A DNA stretch of 62,601 nt, taken from the NCBI GenBank assembly GCA_964629885.1, contig CAZVRJ010000012.1, positions 1-62,601 of the forward strand. The letters run 5' to 3'. This document shows positions 50,600 to 59,977 of the stretch, one piece after another (the stretch's first letter is position 1; each line of letters opens with the position of its first letter). The notes under the pieces were generated by a model, which ran no database searches, was not told the DNA's origin, and saw only the letters and a list, made by a program, of their open reading frames with translations. The stretch comes from CAYWCV01 sp964629885 (GTDB taxonomy: Bacteria > Bacteroidota > Rhodothermia > Balneolales > CAYWCV01). Position numbers and translations under genes: made by a program.

Positions 50600-52291
50600 T
50601 TGTCCCGAGTCAGATGCCATAGCACCCACGGTAGAGTCTTTCTTTTAAAAAAGGCTGTTTTCCTCGTTATCTGCGGGTATTTTGTTAGTATTTGGGCATC
50701 CTGCAACAGGCAAGACACTAGGCAGGTTCTCGCAAGCATCGGGAAATATGAGGTGACTGACCTTCACTTCCAGAATGCGTTCCGAAATTATTATTATAAG
50801 ACCGGTCAGGCTATTCCTGTTAACGAACTAACGCTTAAAGCGGTGCTCGATGGTGAACTTGAGCGCTACACGGTGGTGACCTGGGCAGAAGACCGCGGCT
50901 GGGATACCGATGAAGCAGGAAGCCGCCAGCGAGCATTGATCGAGCGTCAGGTTTACATGCAGGAATACGAGCGACTCGTGGTGCACAAAGACGTTGGAAC
51001 CGACGAAAGCGATCTAAGGGAGCTTTTCCGGCGATATAATACTCGTGTGAGGGCCTCGCATTTGTATGCACCCGATCGACTTACCGCCGATTCAATTTAT
51101 CAGCGACTTCAGGGTGGCGAGGATTTCGAAAAGTTAGCCGCAGAGCTATTCACAAATAAGCACCTTCGCGAAAACGGGGGAGATCTCGGTTATTTCACAA
51201 TCGACGAAATGGATCCCGCATTCGAAAATATCGCATTTAGGATGAATCCGGGCGAAATCTCACCACCTGTGCGCACGAACCAGGGTTACAGCATCATTAA
51301 AGTCACCGATGTGGTAACCAAGCCAATTGTAACTGAGACGGAGTTTGCGAATCGTAGGACTGCTCTGACCGGCTATGCACTTCAGCGAAACCGTGAAATG
51401 GCAACTCGTAGGGACATCGAAAACTTGTCTAATGAAATTAAAGTTGATGACAATGTGCTTGAGGAACTATACCAAGCCATGCAGGTAACAACCGAAGGGG
51501 ACCGATTTAATACTAATTTGCCTGAATCTGCAGTTGTGGCTGAACTTCGCAATTTTAAGATGTCAATAGGTGATTTCAGGGCTGAGGCGGCCCTTCTACC
51601 CGATTGGCGTTTTGCGTCAAGTAAGGCTCTGCGAGAAATCATCGACGGAATCGCGTATCGGTCATACGCCATAGGAGTAGTAAAATCCAACCCTGGATTT
51701 GACCAGAAATTTGCCGCCCAGACCGTTGAGGCTACGTTTCATTCCTGGTTAATTGAGCGTTTCAACGAGTACCTAAACCAAGAGATTGTCATCCCCGAAG
51801 CACAGCTAAGGGCTATGTTCAACGCAAACCCCGAATTTAGAACGAGCCAAATCGAGCTTAACGTAGGTGAATTGGTTACGGCAAGTGAATCGGAGGCTCT
51901 CGAAGCCATCAAATCGCTTAAGAATGGTATGAGCTTCAAAGCGGCTCTCCTTCAATTCGGTGTTATGGGTGAGGCCCTGTTGTTTGACGGAGAACTTGGA
52001 TTCAGGCCAATCGACTCCTTCGGCAGATTTGCGCAAGATTTGAGAGACCTTAAGCCCGGGGGAATTGTTGGTCCGTTGGAGTACACCCCCGACAGATGGA
52101 TTGTATATCAATGCATCGACAGAATGGAGCCAGGCCCGATCAGCTTTGAACAGGCCCGACAGAACCTCATCGAAATTCGTAAAGCCGACGAGGTTAAAAA
52201 ACTGCGAAACGCCATCATCGAAGAAACAAAGAAGACCCACGGCGCCTCGGCAGACTACGAGAAAATGAAAACGGTTACCATCACTATCTGA
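50600..52291 (+). CDS. Double-parvulin peptidylprolyl isomerase lipoprotein
   Basis: The 563-residue protein starts at a TTG with a purine-rich ribosome-binding site. The signal ends in a lipobox-like IWASC (C35), so it is probably anchored in the periplasm. A SurA/PpiC-type parvulin domain lies at about residues 152-240 (RASHLYAPDRLTADSIYQ, GGDLGYFTIDEMDPAFE, VRTNQGYSIIKV). A second, degenerate parvulin-like domain lies near 415-510 (TSQIELNVGELV, DGELGFRPIDSF, WIVYQCIDR). N- and C-terminal helices complete a SurA-like chaperone. Being first in an operon of outer-membrane and T9SS proteins, it probably assists folding of those large products (inference). Confidence 0.87.
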   Translation: MSRVRCHSTHGRVFLLKKAVFLVICGYFVSIWASCNRQDTRQVLASIGKYEVTDLHFQNAFRNYYYKTGQAIPVNELTLKAVLDGELERYTVVTWAEDRGWDTDEAGSRQRALIERQVYMQEYERLVVHKDVGTDESDLRELFRRYNTRVRASHLYAPDRLTADSIYQRLQGGEDFEKLAAELFTNKHLRENGGDLGYFTIDEMDPAFENIAFRMNPGEISPPVRTNQGYSIIKVTDVVTKPIVTETEFANRRTALTGYALQRNREMATRRDIENLSNEIKVDDNVLEELYQAMQVTTEGDRFNTNLPESAVVAELRNFKMSIGDFRAEAALLPDWRFASSKALREIIDGIAYRSYAIGVVKSNPGFDQKFAAQTVEATFHSWLIERFNEYLNQEIVIPEAQLRAMFNANPEFRTSQIELNVGELVTASESEALEAIKSLKNGMSFKAALLQFGVMGEALLFDGELGFRPIDSFGRFAQDLRDLKPGGIVGPLEYTPDRWIVYQCIDRMEPGPISFEQARQNLIEIRKADEVKKLRNAIIEETKKTHGASADYEKMKTVTITI

Positions 52292-52299
52292 TACGAAAT

Positions 52300-55146
52300 A
52301 TGAATACACGGTTTCTAACACTCATCCTTTGCCTGCTCGCATTAGTAGCTATACCGGTCGATGTTTTTGCCCAAGCTGGTAAGATTACCGGCCGGGTCTT
52401 AGATGCGACCGACGGCGAGCCACTTCCGGGAGCAAACGTGTTCATCGACGGTACCACCATTGGTGCCCCAACCGATATTGAGGGACGCTTCCTCATTTTG
52501 AACGTTCCACCGGGCACATACAAGCTCGTTGCCCGATTCCTTGGTTACGTGACACAAACTACTGAAGGAGTAATTGTGCGAACCGACTTAACCACTGAGG
52601 CCAATTTTCGACTCAGAACGGAATCTTTTGTCGGCGAAGAGGTTGTGGTTCAGGCTAGTCGTGACGTAATCATACGAGATTTGACCAGCACAGAGGCCCG
52701 TGTGAGCCGTGAGGAGATTGCCAAACTCCCGGTCCAGGAATTGCGAGATATCGTTCAGCTGCAAGCCGGCGTGTCGGTGAGCTCGACCGGATCGATTCAC
52801 ATTCGCGGTGGTCGCTCAACCGAGGTATCATACATAGTAGATGGTGTTCGCGTTACCGATAACTTCGATAACAGTCAAGGTGTTCGAATCGAGAACAACT
52901 CTGTTCAGGAGCTACAAGTAATTTCAGGTACATTCAACGCCGAATATGGGCAGGCAATGTCGGGAATTATCAATGTTGTAACAAAGGCTGGATCTAACAA
53001 ATTTGACGGCAACTTCCGAATATGGGCAGGTGATTATCTCACATCGAACGGTAGCATTTTCAATGGGACTAACACATCGATATCGGGCTTAAATCCGAAA
53101 CGACAGTATAATATTGACGCTAGTTTGTCGGGTCCAATCATAAAAGACAAGTTGACATTCTTCATAACTGGACGACATTTTAAAAACGACGGATGGTTGA
53201 ATGGCTACAACGCATATTCACCACTAGGCCCATTTACCGATACACTTGCATCAGGTGCCGTGAACCGGTTTGGCGATCGTGTCGATTTTAGTAAATCGTG
53301 GTTTCTACCACTCGACACGTTGGCAAACGGCAATATTGTTTATCGCGATACAGGTGTTCGAGATTCAGCATTGGTTGCGATGAACACCTTCGAGACAGTT
53401 TCAGCCCAAGGCAACCTGCAATTTAATGTCAGTAAAAAGCTTCGATTTAATCTTATTGGGTTGTTTGGTGATGAACGTGGCAGAGGGTACGACCATCAGA
53501 ATCGCACCGTTCCCGATGGACGGGCGCAGAGTTTGAGGCAGAACTATTCGTTGAACCTTAAGACTACTATTACACCAACGAACAATACATTCCTTACGGC
53601 AAACCTTGCCCAAAAGGAGAACAATTTCAAGAGTTATCTCTACAAGGATCCCTACGACCTGAGATATTTCAACTACCAGAGACTAGATGCTCTCGGTGCA
53701 GTTTACACGCCGGGTCAATCGGGCAGATTCAACAGACTGGGCACAAGTAACGGTTTCTTCGAGCGCAACACGAGGACTGTCATTGCCAAAGTAGAGCTCT
53801 CTAGCCAGTTGAACCAACGCCATTACATTAAAACTGGTATTGAATTTCAACAGGATGTGCTCGATTACGATTCATTCTCATTGCAGCCAGTGAATGAGCA
53901 AAACGGCGTGACGGCACCTCCGGGAGTTTCGATGGGTATACCTCCGATCAACACATCAGACCACCAGCAGTACAGACGTAAGCCCTATGCTGCAGCTGCA
54001 TTTATACAGGACAAGATGGAGTACGAAAACCTGATCATCAACTTGGGTCTCCGTTTTGACTATTTCAATGCAAATGCCAACGTGCCTGCCGATGCGAAGG
54101 ATCCAGATATATTCAACCCATTTTTGACCGAAAATCGCAACAATTCGCTAGAGCAACGTGAATCCTATTGGTTCCGGAAGGTCGATCCAAAGTTTGCTCT
54201 GAGTCCTCGACTGGGCGTTGCCTATCCGATTTCGAACACAGGTGTGATTCGTTTCTCCTACGGTTACTTCTTCCAGATTCCGGAATATGATCGACTCTTT
54301 ACAAGAGATCAAATTATCCTCGAAGAAAACTCGGGCATTTATGGCATCTATGGCAATCCTGACCTGAAACCACAAAAGACGATCCAATACGAACTAGGTT
54401 TGCAGCAGGAGATTTTCACGGGAACGGCGATCGATGTGACTGGATTTTACCGCGACATCCGCGATTGGATTTCATCGGGTCCAACAACCGAAACCTACAT
54501 TCCGAGCGTGCGCTATGGTACTTGGATTAACCGCGACTATGCTAACGTGCGTGGCATCACGGCATCTTTGAATCAAAACGTAGCCAATGCCGTCAGTGTC
54601 AGATTCGATTACACGTTTTCAATTGCTGAGGGATCTAACTCCGATCCAGCTGCCGAATTTTTTGCGGCATTGTCAAGAAACGATACCACAGGTTCTGCTC
54701 TCACTAAGTTGCTCAGGCCACTTGACTGGGATCGGAAGCACATCTTCAATTCATCCTTGTTCTATTCGGGCAAATCTTGGGGTATGAACATCCTCCAGAA
54801 GTTCCAGACTGGCAACCCATATACACCAGACACATCCATTCCGAGCAGAGTGGGAATTAACGCATCTACCGATGTTCTGACAAACAGTCTAGTTCGCCCT
54901 TCGAACATCAGTGTGGACGTAAACGCCTATAAAGATTTCAAGATCAAGAGTCAGACAGCTAGGATTTTCCTGAATGTATTCAATGTGTTTGATTCAAGAA
55001 ATCCGATCAATGTGTATGGCGACTCCGGAAGACCGGAATCACCGCTGTTGTTCCCATCGAATTATGACCCAGGGTTTTACACAAATCCAACATTCTACTC
55101 CGAGCCACGCAGGGTGCAGTTCGGATTGCAGTTATCCTTTTACTAA
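52300..55146 (+). CDS. TonB-dependent receptor with carboxypeptidase-like N-terminal domain
   Basis: The 948-residue outer-membrane receptor has a signal peptide ending VFAQ, a carboxypeptidase-regulatory-like domain (about 28-105: GKITGRVLDATDGEPLPGAN, IEGRFLILNVPPGTYKLVA), a plug (about 115-235: LPVQELRDIVQLQAGVSVSS, IHIRGGRSTEVSYIVDGV, AEYGQAMSGIINVVTKAG) and a long barrel ending with FGLQLSFY. It resembles SusC-class porins in layout, but no SusD homologue follows; a large secreted protein does. It starts 8 bases after the isomerase stop and probably imports a sugar or oligosaccharide. Confidence 0.92.
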   Translation: MNTRFLTLILCLLALVAIPVDVFAQAGKITGRVLDATDGEPLPGANVFIDGTTIGAPTDIEGRFLILNVPPGTYKLVARFLGYVTQTTEGVIVRTDLTTEANFRLRTESFVGEEVVVQASRDVIIRDLTSTEARVSREEIAKLPVQELRDIVQLQAGVSVSSTGSIHIRGGRSTEVSYIVDGVRVTDNFDNSQGVRIENNSVQELQVISGTFNAEYGQAMSGIINVVTKAGSNKFDGNFRIWAGDYLTSNGSIFNGTNTSISGLNPKRQYNIDASLSGPIIKDKLTFFITGRHFKNDGWLNGYNAYSPLGPFTDTLASGAVNRFGDRVDFSKSWFLPLDTLANGNIVYRDTGVRDSALVAMNTFETVSAQGNLQFNVSKKLRFNLIGLFGDERGRGYDHQNRTVPDGRAQSLRQNYSLNLKTTITPTNNTFLTANLAQKENNFKSYLYKDPYDLRYFNYQRLDALGAVYTPGQSGRFNRLGTSNGFFERNTRTVIAKVELSSQLNQRHYIKTGIEFQQDVLDYDSFSLQPVNEQNGVTAPPGVSMGIPPINTSDHQQYRRKPYAAAAFIQDKMEYENLIINLGLRFDYFNANANVPADAKDPDIFNPFLTENRNNSLEQRESYWFRKVDPKFALSPRLGVAYPISNTGVIRFSYGYFFQIPEYDRLFTRDQIILEENSGIYGIYGNPDLKPQKTIQYELGLQQEIFTGTAIDVTGFYRDIRDWISSGPTTETYIPSVRYGTWINRDYANVRGITASLNQNVANAVSVRFDYTFSIAEGSNSDPAAEFFAALSRNDTTGSALTKLLRPLDWDRKHIFNSSLFYSGKSWGMNILQKFQTGNPYTPDTSIPSRVGINASTDVLTNSLVRPSNISVDVNAYKDFKIKSQTARIFLNVFNVFDSRNPINVYGDSGRPESPLLFPSNYDPGFYTNPTFYSEPRRVQFGLQLSFY

Positions 55147-55161
55147 GCCACACCAGGACCA

Positions 55162-58100
55162 ATGAAATCTATGTTTGCACTCAAATATTTGTTGACTGGA
55201 GCTCTAGCCCTGGCCCTGGTTGCACCGGTGTTCGCTCAGAATAACGGTGAACACGTACCCAGCAAGGAACGCTCTTCATTTCAGGACAGACGCAAGTCCA
55301 TTCTTGATGGAAATAATGTGCGCGCCACCTACCACAACTTCGGTTGGGCTGGACGTATTTCAGGGCAAGACGAAATCATTTTCGAATACCCTAAGAACAC
55401 GGGTCGACAGTACATGTACTTGTTTGCCATATTCGTAGGTGCCGAGGTACGCGACCAAGCTCCTGGTGCTTCAGGGGTAGTTCGTATCGTTAACTCGCCA
55501 AACGGACGCACAAGCCAAGGCAGAAGCTGGAATATGAACCCAGTTGCCGGCTATTTTAATCCAGCCAGCACCGAGTTGGCAAGAAGCGACCGTGGTCCTG
55601 GAGCTACTCTGGGAAACACATGGCCAAGCTTTTGGCCCGACAAGGTAACCGACACCGTCGATCCGGGTTGGGCTGGTTCTTGGAATGGGTTTTTCGGTAA
55701 GAACATATTCAACGCCGACCAAGAATTCTTTTACCGTGCTAGCGACGATAACTACACCCGTTTCATCGAGAATGGTCGTTTCTTCCCAGATCAAACTGAT
55801 CCCACACGTGGTGGTTTGGCAATCAAGCTTGATACACGCGTTTTGGCTTGGTCTCAGATCTTGATCAGTGATGTGCATTTCAACATCATGGAGGTCTTCA
55901 ACGATGGATCGTACAACTACGACAAGATGGCTTTTTCCCTTTGGGTAGCCGACTGGGTAGGAACTCCATCGAACGACCGTCCAGAGTTTGATCAAAGACG
56001 TGCCATTGCCTATCTAACGGATCTACAGCGTACTCAGTCACCGCCTGAGTTCAATGGTCAGCCAATAGGCATGCTCGCCATGAAATTCCTTGAGACACCG
56101 GGTAATTCAATCGACGGCATCGATAACGATGGCGATAGTGATTTATACGACGGAACGAATCCTCAGAATGAAGATCTTTACGGCCTTTTGACAAGTCCTC
56201 TTGGCTTTTATAACCGTAACCAACTGGTTTCTGAAGTCATCCCATATTTTACTGCCGATGACTTCGCGTCTCGAACCTTGCGTCCAGGCGACAAGATTGT
56301 CCTCATACAGGAAAATGGTGATAGGGTTATTGCAACCTATCCTCAGGGTGGTGGAACAGTCATTTCTCAGGGCAGACAGATAGTGCTTCCTCCGAATGGC
56401 ATAACGCTTATCGAAGATGCCATTGCCATTCCTGGATCAACAAATGAGTTCTACAACACAGACCTTCTCGATAACGATTTGGATGGTCTGATCGACGAGA
56501 ACAGGCCGAATCACCTCACAAAACAGACCCTCATCAACGGCAATTTCGTACCGAGGCCTGTTCGATATATCAACTATCTCAGATTTGAAGTTGGCGACAC
56601 GATTAAGCGTGGATTGATCGTGCCAAATCGTCTAATAACCCAGCGCCGCGCTACAAATCCTTCGTTTCCAGCCGAAGACCGCAATTATTACACAAGTGCA
56701 CCGATGATCGACGAAGCACGCGATGACTTCTTCGACAACGACCGCGATTGGAATGCTGCGAGCGACGACGTCGGACTCGACGGTGTTGAAGGCACTGGAG
56801 CAATAGGTGAAGGTGACGGCAAACCGACTTCTGGTGCTTTCACGCCATTCCCAGGTGAGCCGAATATAGACAAAACAGACGTGTCTGAATCGGATCTTAT
56901 CGGTATTTCATCGGTCACCTTCCCAGGTGCAGGAACCCTTGGCTCGGGTGCTAACTTTGCTGCTGACGAAAGCTTCTGGAACAACAACATGCGTCCGGGT
57001 GTGTTCGAAGCTGGGGCGACTAGCCAAGACTCCGACATTTTGATCACATCCTCGTTCTTCCCCTTGCGCAGAGGATCGATTGAGCGCTTTGCCGTGGCAA
57101 TTTCGGTTGCACAGACTAATGGGTCGTTGGAGCAGGATCGTGTGAAAAACAACGAGAACTTGAATCAGGCAACAAACGCATACGAAGCTGATTATCAATT
57201 TGCTGTGGCTCCGAAGCCACCTAGGGTAAAAGCTGTGGCCGGCGATGGTTTCGTAACCTTGTACTGGGATACCGAATCTGAGCTATCGTTTGACCGATAT
57301 GTCGATAAACTCGGGTTGCCGGGCAATGACTTTGAAGGGTATAAGGTCTACAAATCAACCGATCCTGCCTTCGCTGATTCTCGAACCATCACAGATGGTT
57401 TCGGAAACTTGATTTTCAATCGTCCTATTGCCCAGTTCGATAAGGTGAACGGATTCTCTGGTTTTCACCCGGTTGACGTAAATGGTGTTAAGTTCTTTTT
57501 GGGCAACAATACCGGACTTCAGCGCCAGTTCACCGATACCGATGTTATTAATGGTAGGGTTTATTACTACGCTGTTACAGCATACGATTTTGGTGCCACA
57601 CCGGCTGGAATCTCTCCGTCTGAGTCTCCAATTCAGATTAACCTGAATCCGGATGGATCGGTCGTTACGGGCGAAAACGTCGTTGTTGTGCGTCCACGCG
57701 CAAGTTCTGCTGGATACATCAACCCCGACAACCCATTGGCTCGCTTGGTTCAAGGGTCGGCCGGTGGTACCGTTGCAATCACGATCGTAGATCCCGACTC
57801 GTTGCGTGCCGACAACACTTATCGAGTAGTGTTCCGCGATACGTTGATCCTATCGGGTAACCCGAACGTACCTGATACAGTGAAGACTAAAGATTTCTCA
57901 CTGTTGAATATCTCAGCAGGTCGTATCGATACTCTAATTAAGAACTCACGCGGGTTTCAGGGGGAAAGCAATCCAGTACAGCAGGGTTTTAGACTCATCG
58001 TTACGAATGCTGGTGAAGTGACCGCATACAACCCGTCCCTGTCTGGATGGAGAACCGAAAGAAATGTCGCTATTCACGATGTCCGATTTGAGGTGTTCCG

Positions 58101-58860
58101 AAACCAAACCAAGCCGAGCGACTACGAAATAGTAATGGGTCCACCGGGTTTTGGCACTTCAAAAGACACCACAATCCGAATCGGAGCTATTCCTGTACGT
58201 GCCATTTCTAGACCGACAAACTTCAAGGTTTTCAACCGCACCGAAGATAGGGAAGTGCCTTTCGCATTCTTGGCCACAGATGGTCAGGATGGAAACTTCT
58301 CGGCATCTTCATTTACTGTAAGAGACGAGATCATATTCATAGAGAATGTGGGTTCCTTGCGCAACCAATTTACATGGCGAGTCTACATGGTGCCAAGTAA
58401 TGTTGTGCAAAGTGTGAATCCGACAAACGGCGACAGGCTCGAGCTTAAAACCATCAAGCCGTTCACAGCGAACGATGTTTATGAATTCAAGATCGACCCT
58501 ACGTTGAACATGGCTCGTGTTGAGGCCGACTCTGCCAAGAACGTCCTCGATAAGATCAAAGTCGTTCCAAATCCTTACGTCGTCACCAACATCGTTGAAT
58601 CTCGTCCAACCACAGCACAACCACAGCAGACACGCCAGTTGCATTTCAACCACTTGCCAGCCAAGTGTACGATCTACATATACACCGTGTCTGGTCACTT
58701 GGTTAACAAGTTGGATGTGAACAACCGGAACGACGATGGAACCTTTATCTGGAACATGCTCACTAAAGACAATCTCGAGCTTTCATACGGGATTTATCTC
58801 TATGTGGTTGATGCCCCAGGCATAGGGGTCAGAAAAGACAAATTCGCAGTCATCAAATGA
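55162..58860 (+). CDS. Large secreted protein with FN3 domain and T9SS-like C-terminus
   Basis: This 1232-residue protein has a signal peptide ending VFAQ. Residues ~30-300 form an unrecognised beta-rich domain. Acidic Asp-rich loops resembling calcium-binding thrombospondin type-3 repeats are at about 316-331 (SIDGIDNDGDSDLYDG), 433-446 (DLLDNDLDGLIDEN) and 522-540. A fibronectin type III-like domain spans about 681-830 (AVAGDGFVTLYWDTESE). The C-terminus (about 1130-1232; VVPNPYVV, YGIYLYVVD, KDKFAVIK) looks like a divergent T9SS sorting domain. It takes the genomic place a SusD lipoprotein would occupy, but does not resemble SusD. The next gene begins at the stop. Confidence 0.82.
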   Translation: MKSMFALKYLLTGALALALVAPVFAQNNGEHVPSKERSSFQDRRKSILDGNNVRATYHNFGWAGRISGQDEIIFEYPKNTGRQYMYLFAIFVGAEVRDQAPGASGVVRIVNSPNGRTSQGRSWNMNPVAGYFNPASTELARSDRGPGATLGNTWPSFWPDKVTDTVDPGWAGSWNGFFGKNIFNADQEFFYRASDDNYTRFIENGRFFPDQTDPTRGGLAIKLDTRVLAWSQILISDVHFNIMEVFNDGSYNYDKMAFSLWVADWVGTPSNDRPEFDQRRAIAYLTDLQRTQSPPEFNGQPIGMLAMKFLETPGNSIDGIDNDGDSDLYDGTNPQNEDLYGLLTSPLGFYNRNQLVSEVIPYFTADDFASRTLRPGDKIVLIQENGDRVIATYPQGGGTVISQGRQIVLPPNGITLIEDAIAIPGSTNEFYNTDLLDNDLDGLIDENRPNHLTKQTLINGNFVPRPVRYINYLRFEVGDTIKRGLIVPNRLITQRRATNPSFPAEDRNYYTSAPMIDEARDDFFDNDRDWNAASDDVGLDGVEGTGAIGEGDGKPTSGAFTPFPGEPNIDKTDVSESDLIGISSVTFPGAGTLGSGANFAADESFWNNNMRPGVFEAGATSQDSDILITSSFFPLRRGSIERFAVAISVAQTNGSLEQDRVKNNENLNQATNAYEADYQFAVAPKPPRVKAVAGDGFVTLYWDTESELSFDRYVDKLGLPGNDFEGYKVYKSTDPAFADSRTITDGFGNLIFNRPIAQFDKVNGFSGFHPVDVNGVKFFLGNNTGLQRQFTDTDVINGRVYYYAVTAYDFGATPAGISPSESPIQINLNPDGSVVTGENVVVVRPRASSAGYINPDNPLARLVQGSAGGTVAITIVDPDSLRADNTYRVVFRDTLILSGNPNVPDTVKTKDFSLLNISAGRIDTLIKNSRGFQGESNPVQQGFRLIVTNAGEVTAYNPSLSGWRTERNVAIHDVRFEVFRNQTKPSDYEIVMGPPGFGTSKDTTIRIGAIPVRAISRPTNFKVFNRTEDREVPFAFLATDGQDGNFSASSFTVRDEIIFIENVGSLRNQFTWRVYMVPSNVVQSVNPTNGDRLELKTIKPFTANDVYEFKIDPTLNMARVEADSAKNVLDKIKVVPNPYVVTNIVESRPTTAQPQQTRQLHFNHLPAKCTIYIYTVSGHLVNKLDVNNRNDDGTFIWNMLTKDNLELSYGIYLYVVDAPGIGVRKDKFAVIK

Positions 58861-58880
58861 TATCACGGAGAAAACACACT

Positions 58881-59927
58881 ATGAAAACACATCCGACTCT
58901 CCGACTGACCTTCCTGATGATCGCGATTTGCTTCTCGTCGATTTCATCGTATGGTCAAACAGTATCCAAAACGGGTACAACGGCCGCTCAGTTTCTGAAG
59001 ATTCCTGTCGGGGCACGATCATCGGCCCTTGGCGGTGCTGTGGGTGCGTCGGTTAACGACGCTTCCGCCATGGTATGGAATCCGAGTGCCATTGCAAATC
59101 TCGAGAATAACACACTGATGGTTGAATATGCCGATTGGTTCCTCGACCTCAAGCACAATTACCTCGGATTCGTGATGCCCATGGGCAACCGTAGCTCTTT
59201 GGGTGTCAATATCACAGCGCTGACCATGGACGATATGACCGTTACGACCTTCGAGGATCCAGAGGGAACGCTTGGTCTAAAATTTCGGGCATACAGCTAC
59301 GCAGTCGGTGTTACCTATGCTAGGTATCTCATCGACAAGTTTGCTATGGGAGCTAACATCAAATACGTGAATGAAACCATCTGGAATTCAACCGCTTCAG
59401 CTATCGCCTTCGATATTGGAACGACCTACGAAACTCCATTCGATGGTATCATTTTGGGTGTGAGCATCACCAATTTCGGGCAGAAAATGCAAATCAATGG
59501 CAAGGATCTCACCACAACCGTCGATATCGACCCATCGAACAATGGTAATAATGGACAGATCAACACGCGCCTTGAAACCGACGAATTCGATCTGCCACTC
59601 ATGTTGCGAGTAGGTCTTGCTTGGAAACCGATCCAAACCGAACAAGTATCTGCAACGATCATGGTCGACGGTACCTCACCCAATGACAATTACCAAAGCG
59701 TCAGCCTCGGCACCGAAGTCACATTCTTAGGCGATCGTCTTGCCCTACGCGGTGGAATACCGTACATAACAGGGAACAAAGATGATGAGCGCACCCTAAA
59801 ATTTACTGCCGGCGCTGGAATCAAGCACAGCCTCAACAATGGCTTGGGCTTTGATTTTGGATACGCCCTCAATTCTTATACCAATCTTGGATTGGTAAAC
59901 AGAGTATCAGTTTCAATCACATTTTAA
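58881..59927 (+). CDS. PorV/PorQ-family type IX secretion outer membrane protein
   Basis: The ATG at 58881 has a good ribosome-binding site (CGGAGA). An earlier ATG at 58857 overlaps the upstream stop but has no signal peptide at its front. The 348-residue product has a signal peptide ending SYGQ and the family hallmark AAQFLKIPVGARSSALGGA..SVNDASAMVWNPSAIAN after it, with a FadL-like barrel region ending RVSVSITF. PorV shuttles T9SS cargo proteins from the translocon to the attachment complex, and PorQ is related (family knowledge). Being embedded among cargo genes suggests a dedicated partner for this operon. Confidence 0.88.
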   Translation: MKTHPTLRLTFLMIAICFSSISSYGQTVSKTGTTAAQFLKIPVGARSSALGGAVGASVNDASAMVWNPSAIANLENNTLMVEYADWFLDLKHNYLGFVMPMGNRSSLGVNITALTMDDMTVTTFEDPEGTLGLKFRAYSYAVGVTYARYLIDKFAMGANIKYVNETIWNSTASAIAFDIGTTYETPFDGIILGVSITNFGQKMQINGKDLTTTVDIDPSNNGNNGQINTRLETDEFDLPLMLRVGLAWKPIQTEQVSATIMVDGTSPNDNYQSVSLGTEVTFLGDRLALRGGIPYITGNKDDERTLKFTAGAGIKHSLNNGLGFDFGYALNSYTNLGLVNRVSVSITF

Positions 59928-59977
59928 CTAAACAGCTTACGGATAACCCGTACCAACCAACAACCAAGGAGAAAACC

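Noticed and set aside
56688..57152. A 154-residue minus-strand frame inside the 1232-residue protein gene
   Set aside because: Low-complexity Ser/Pro-rich composition typical of antisense frames; no ribosome-binding site.
55162..58860. Calling the gene after the TonB receptor a SusD homologue
   Set aside because: No lipobox, no TPR-like helical sequence and twice the normal SusD length; sequence is beta-rich with an FN3-like domain and a sorting-domain-like end.
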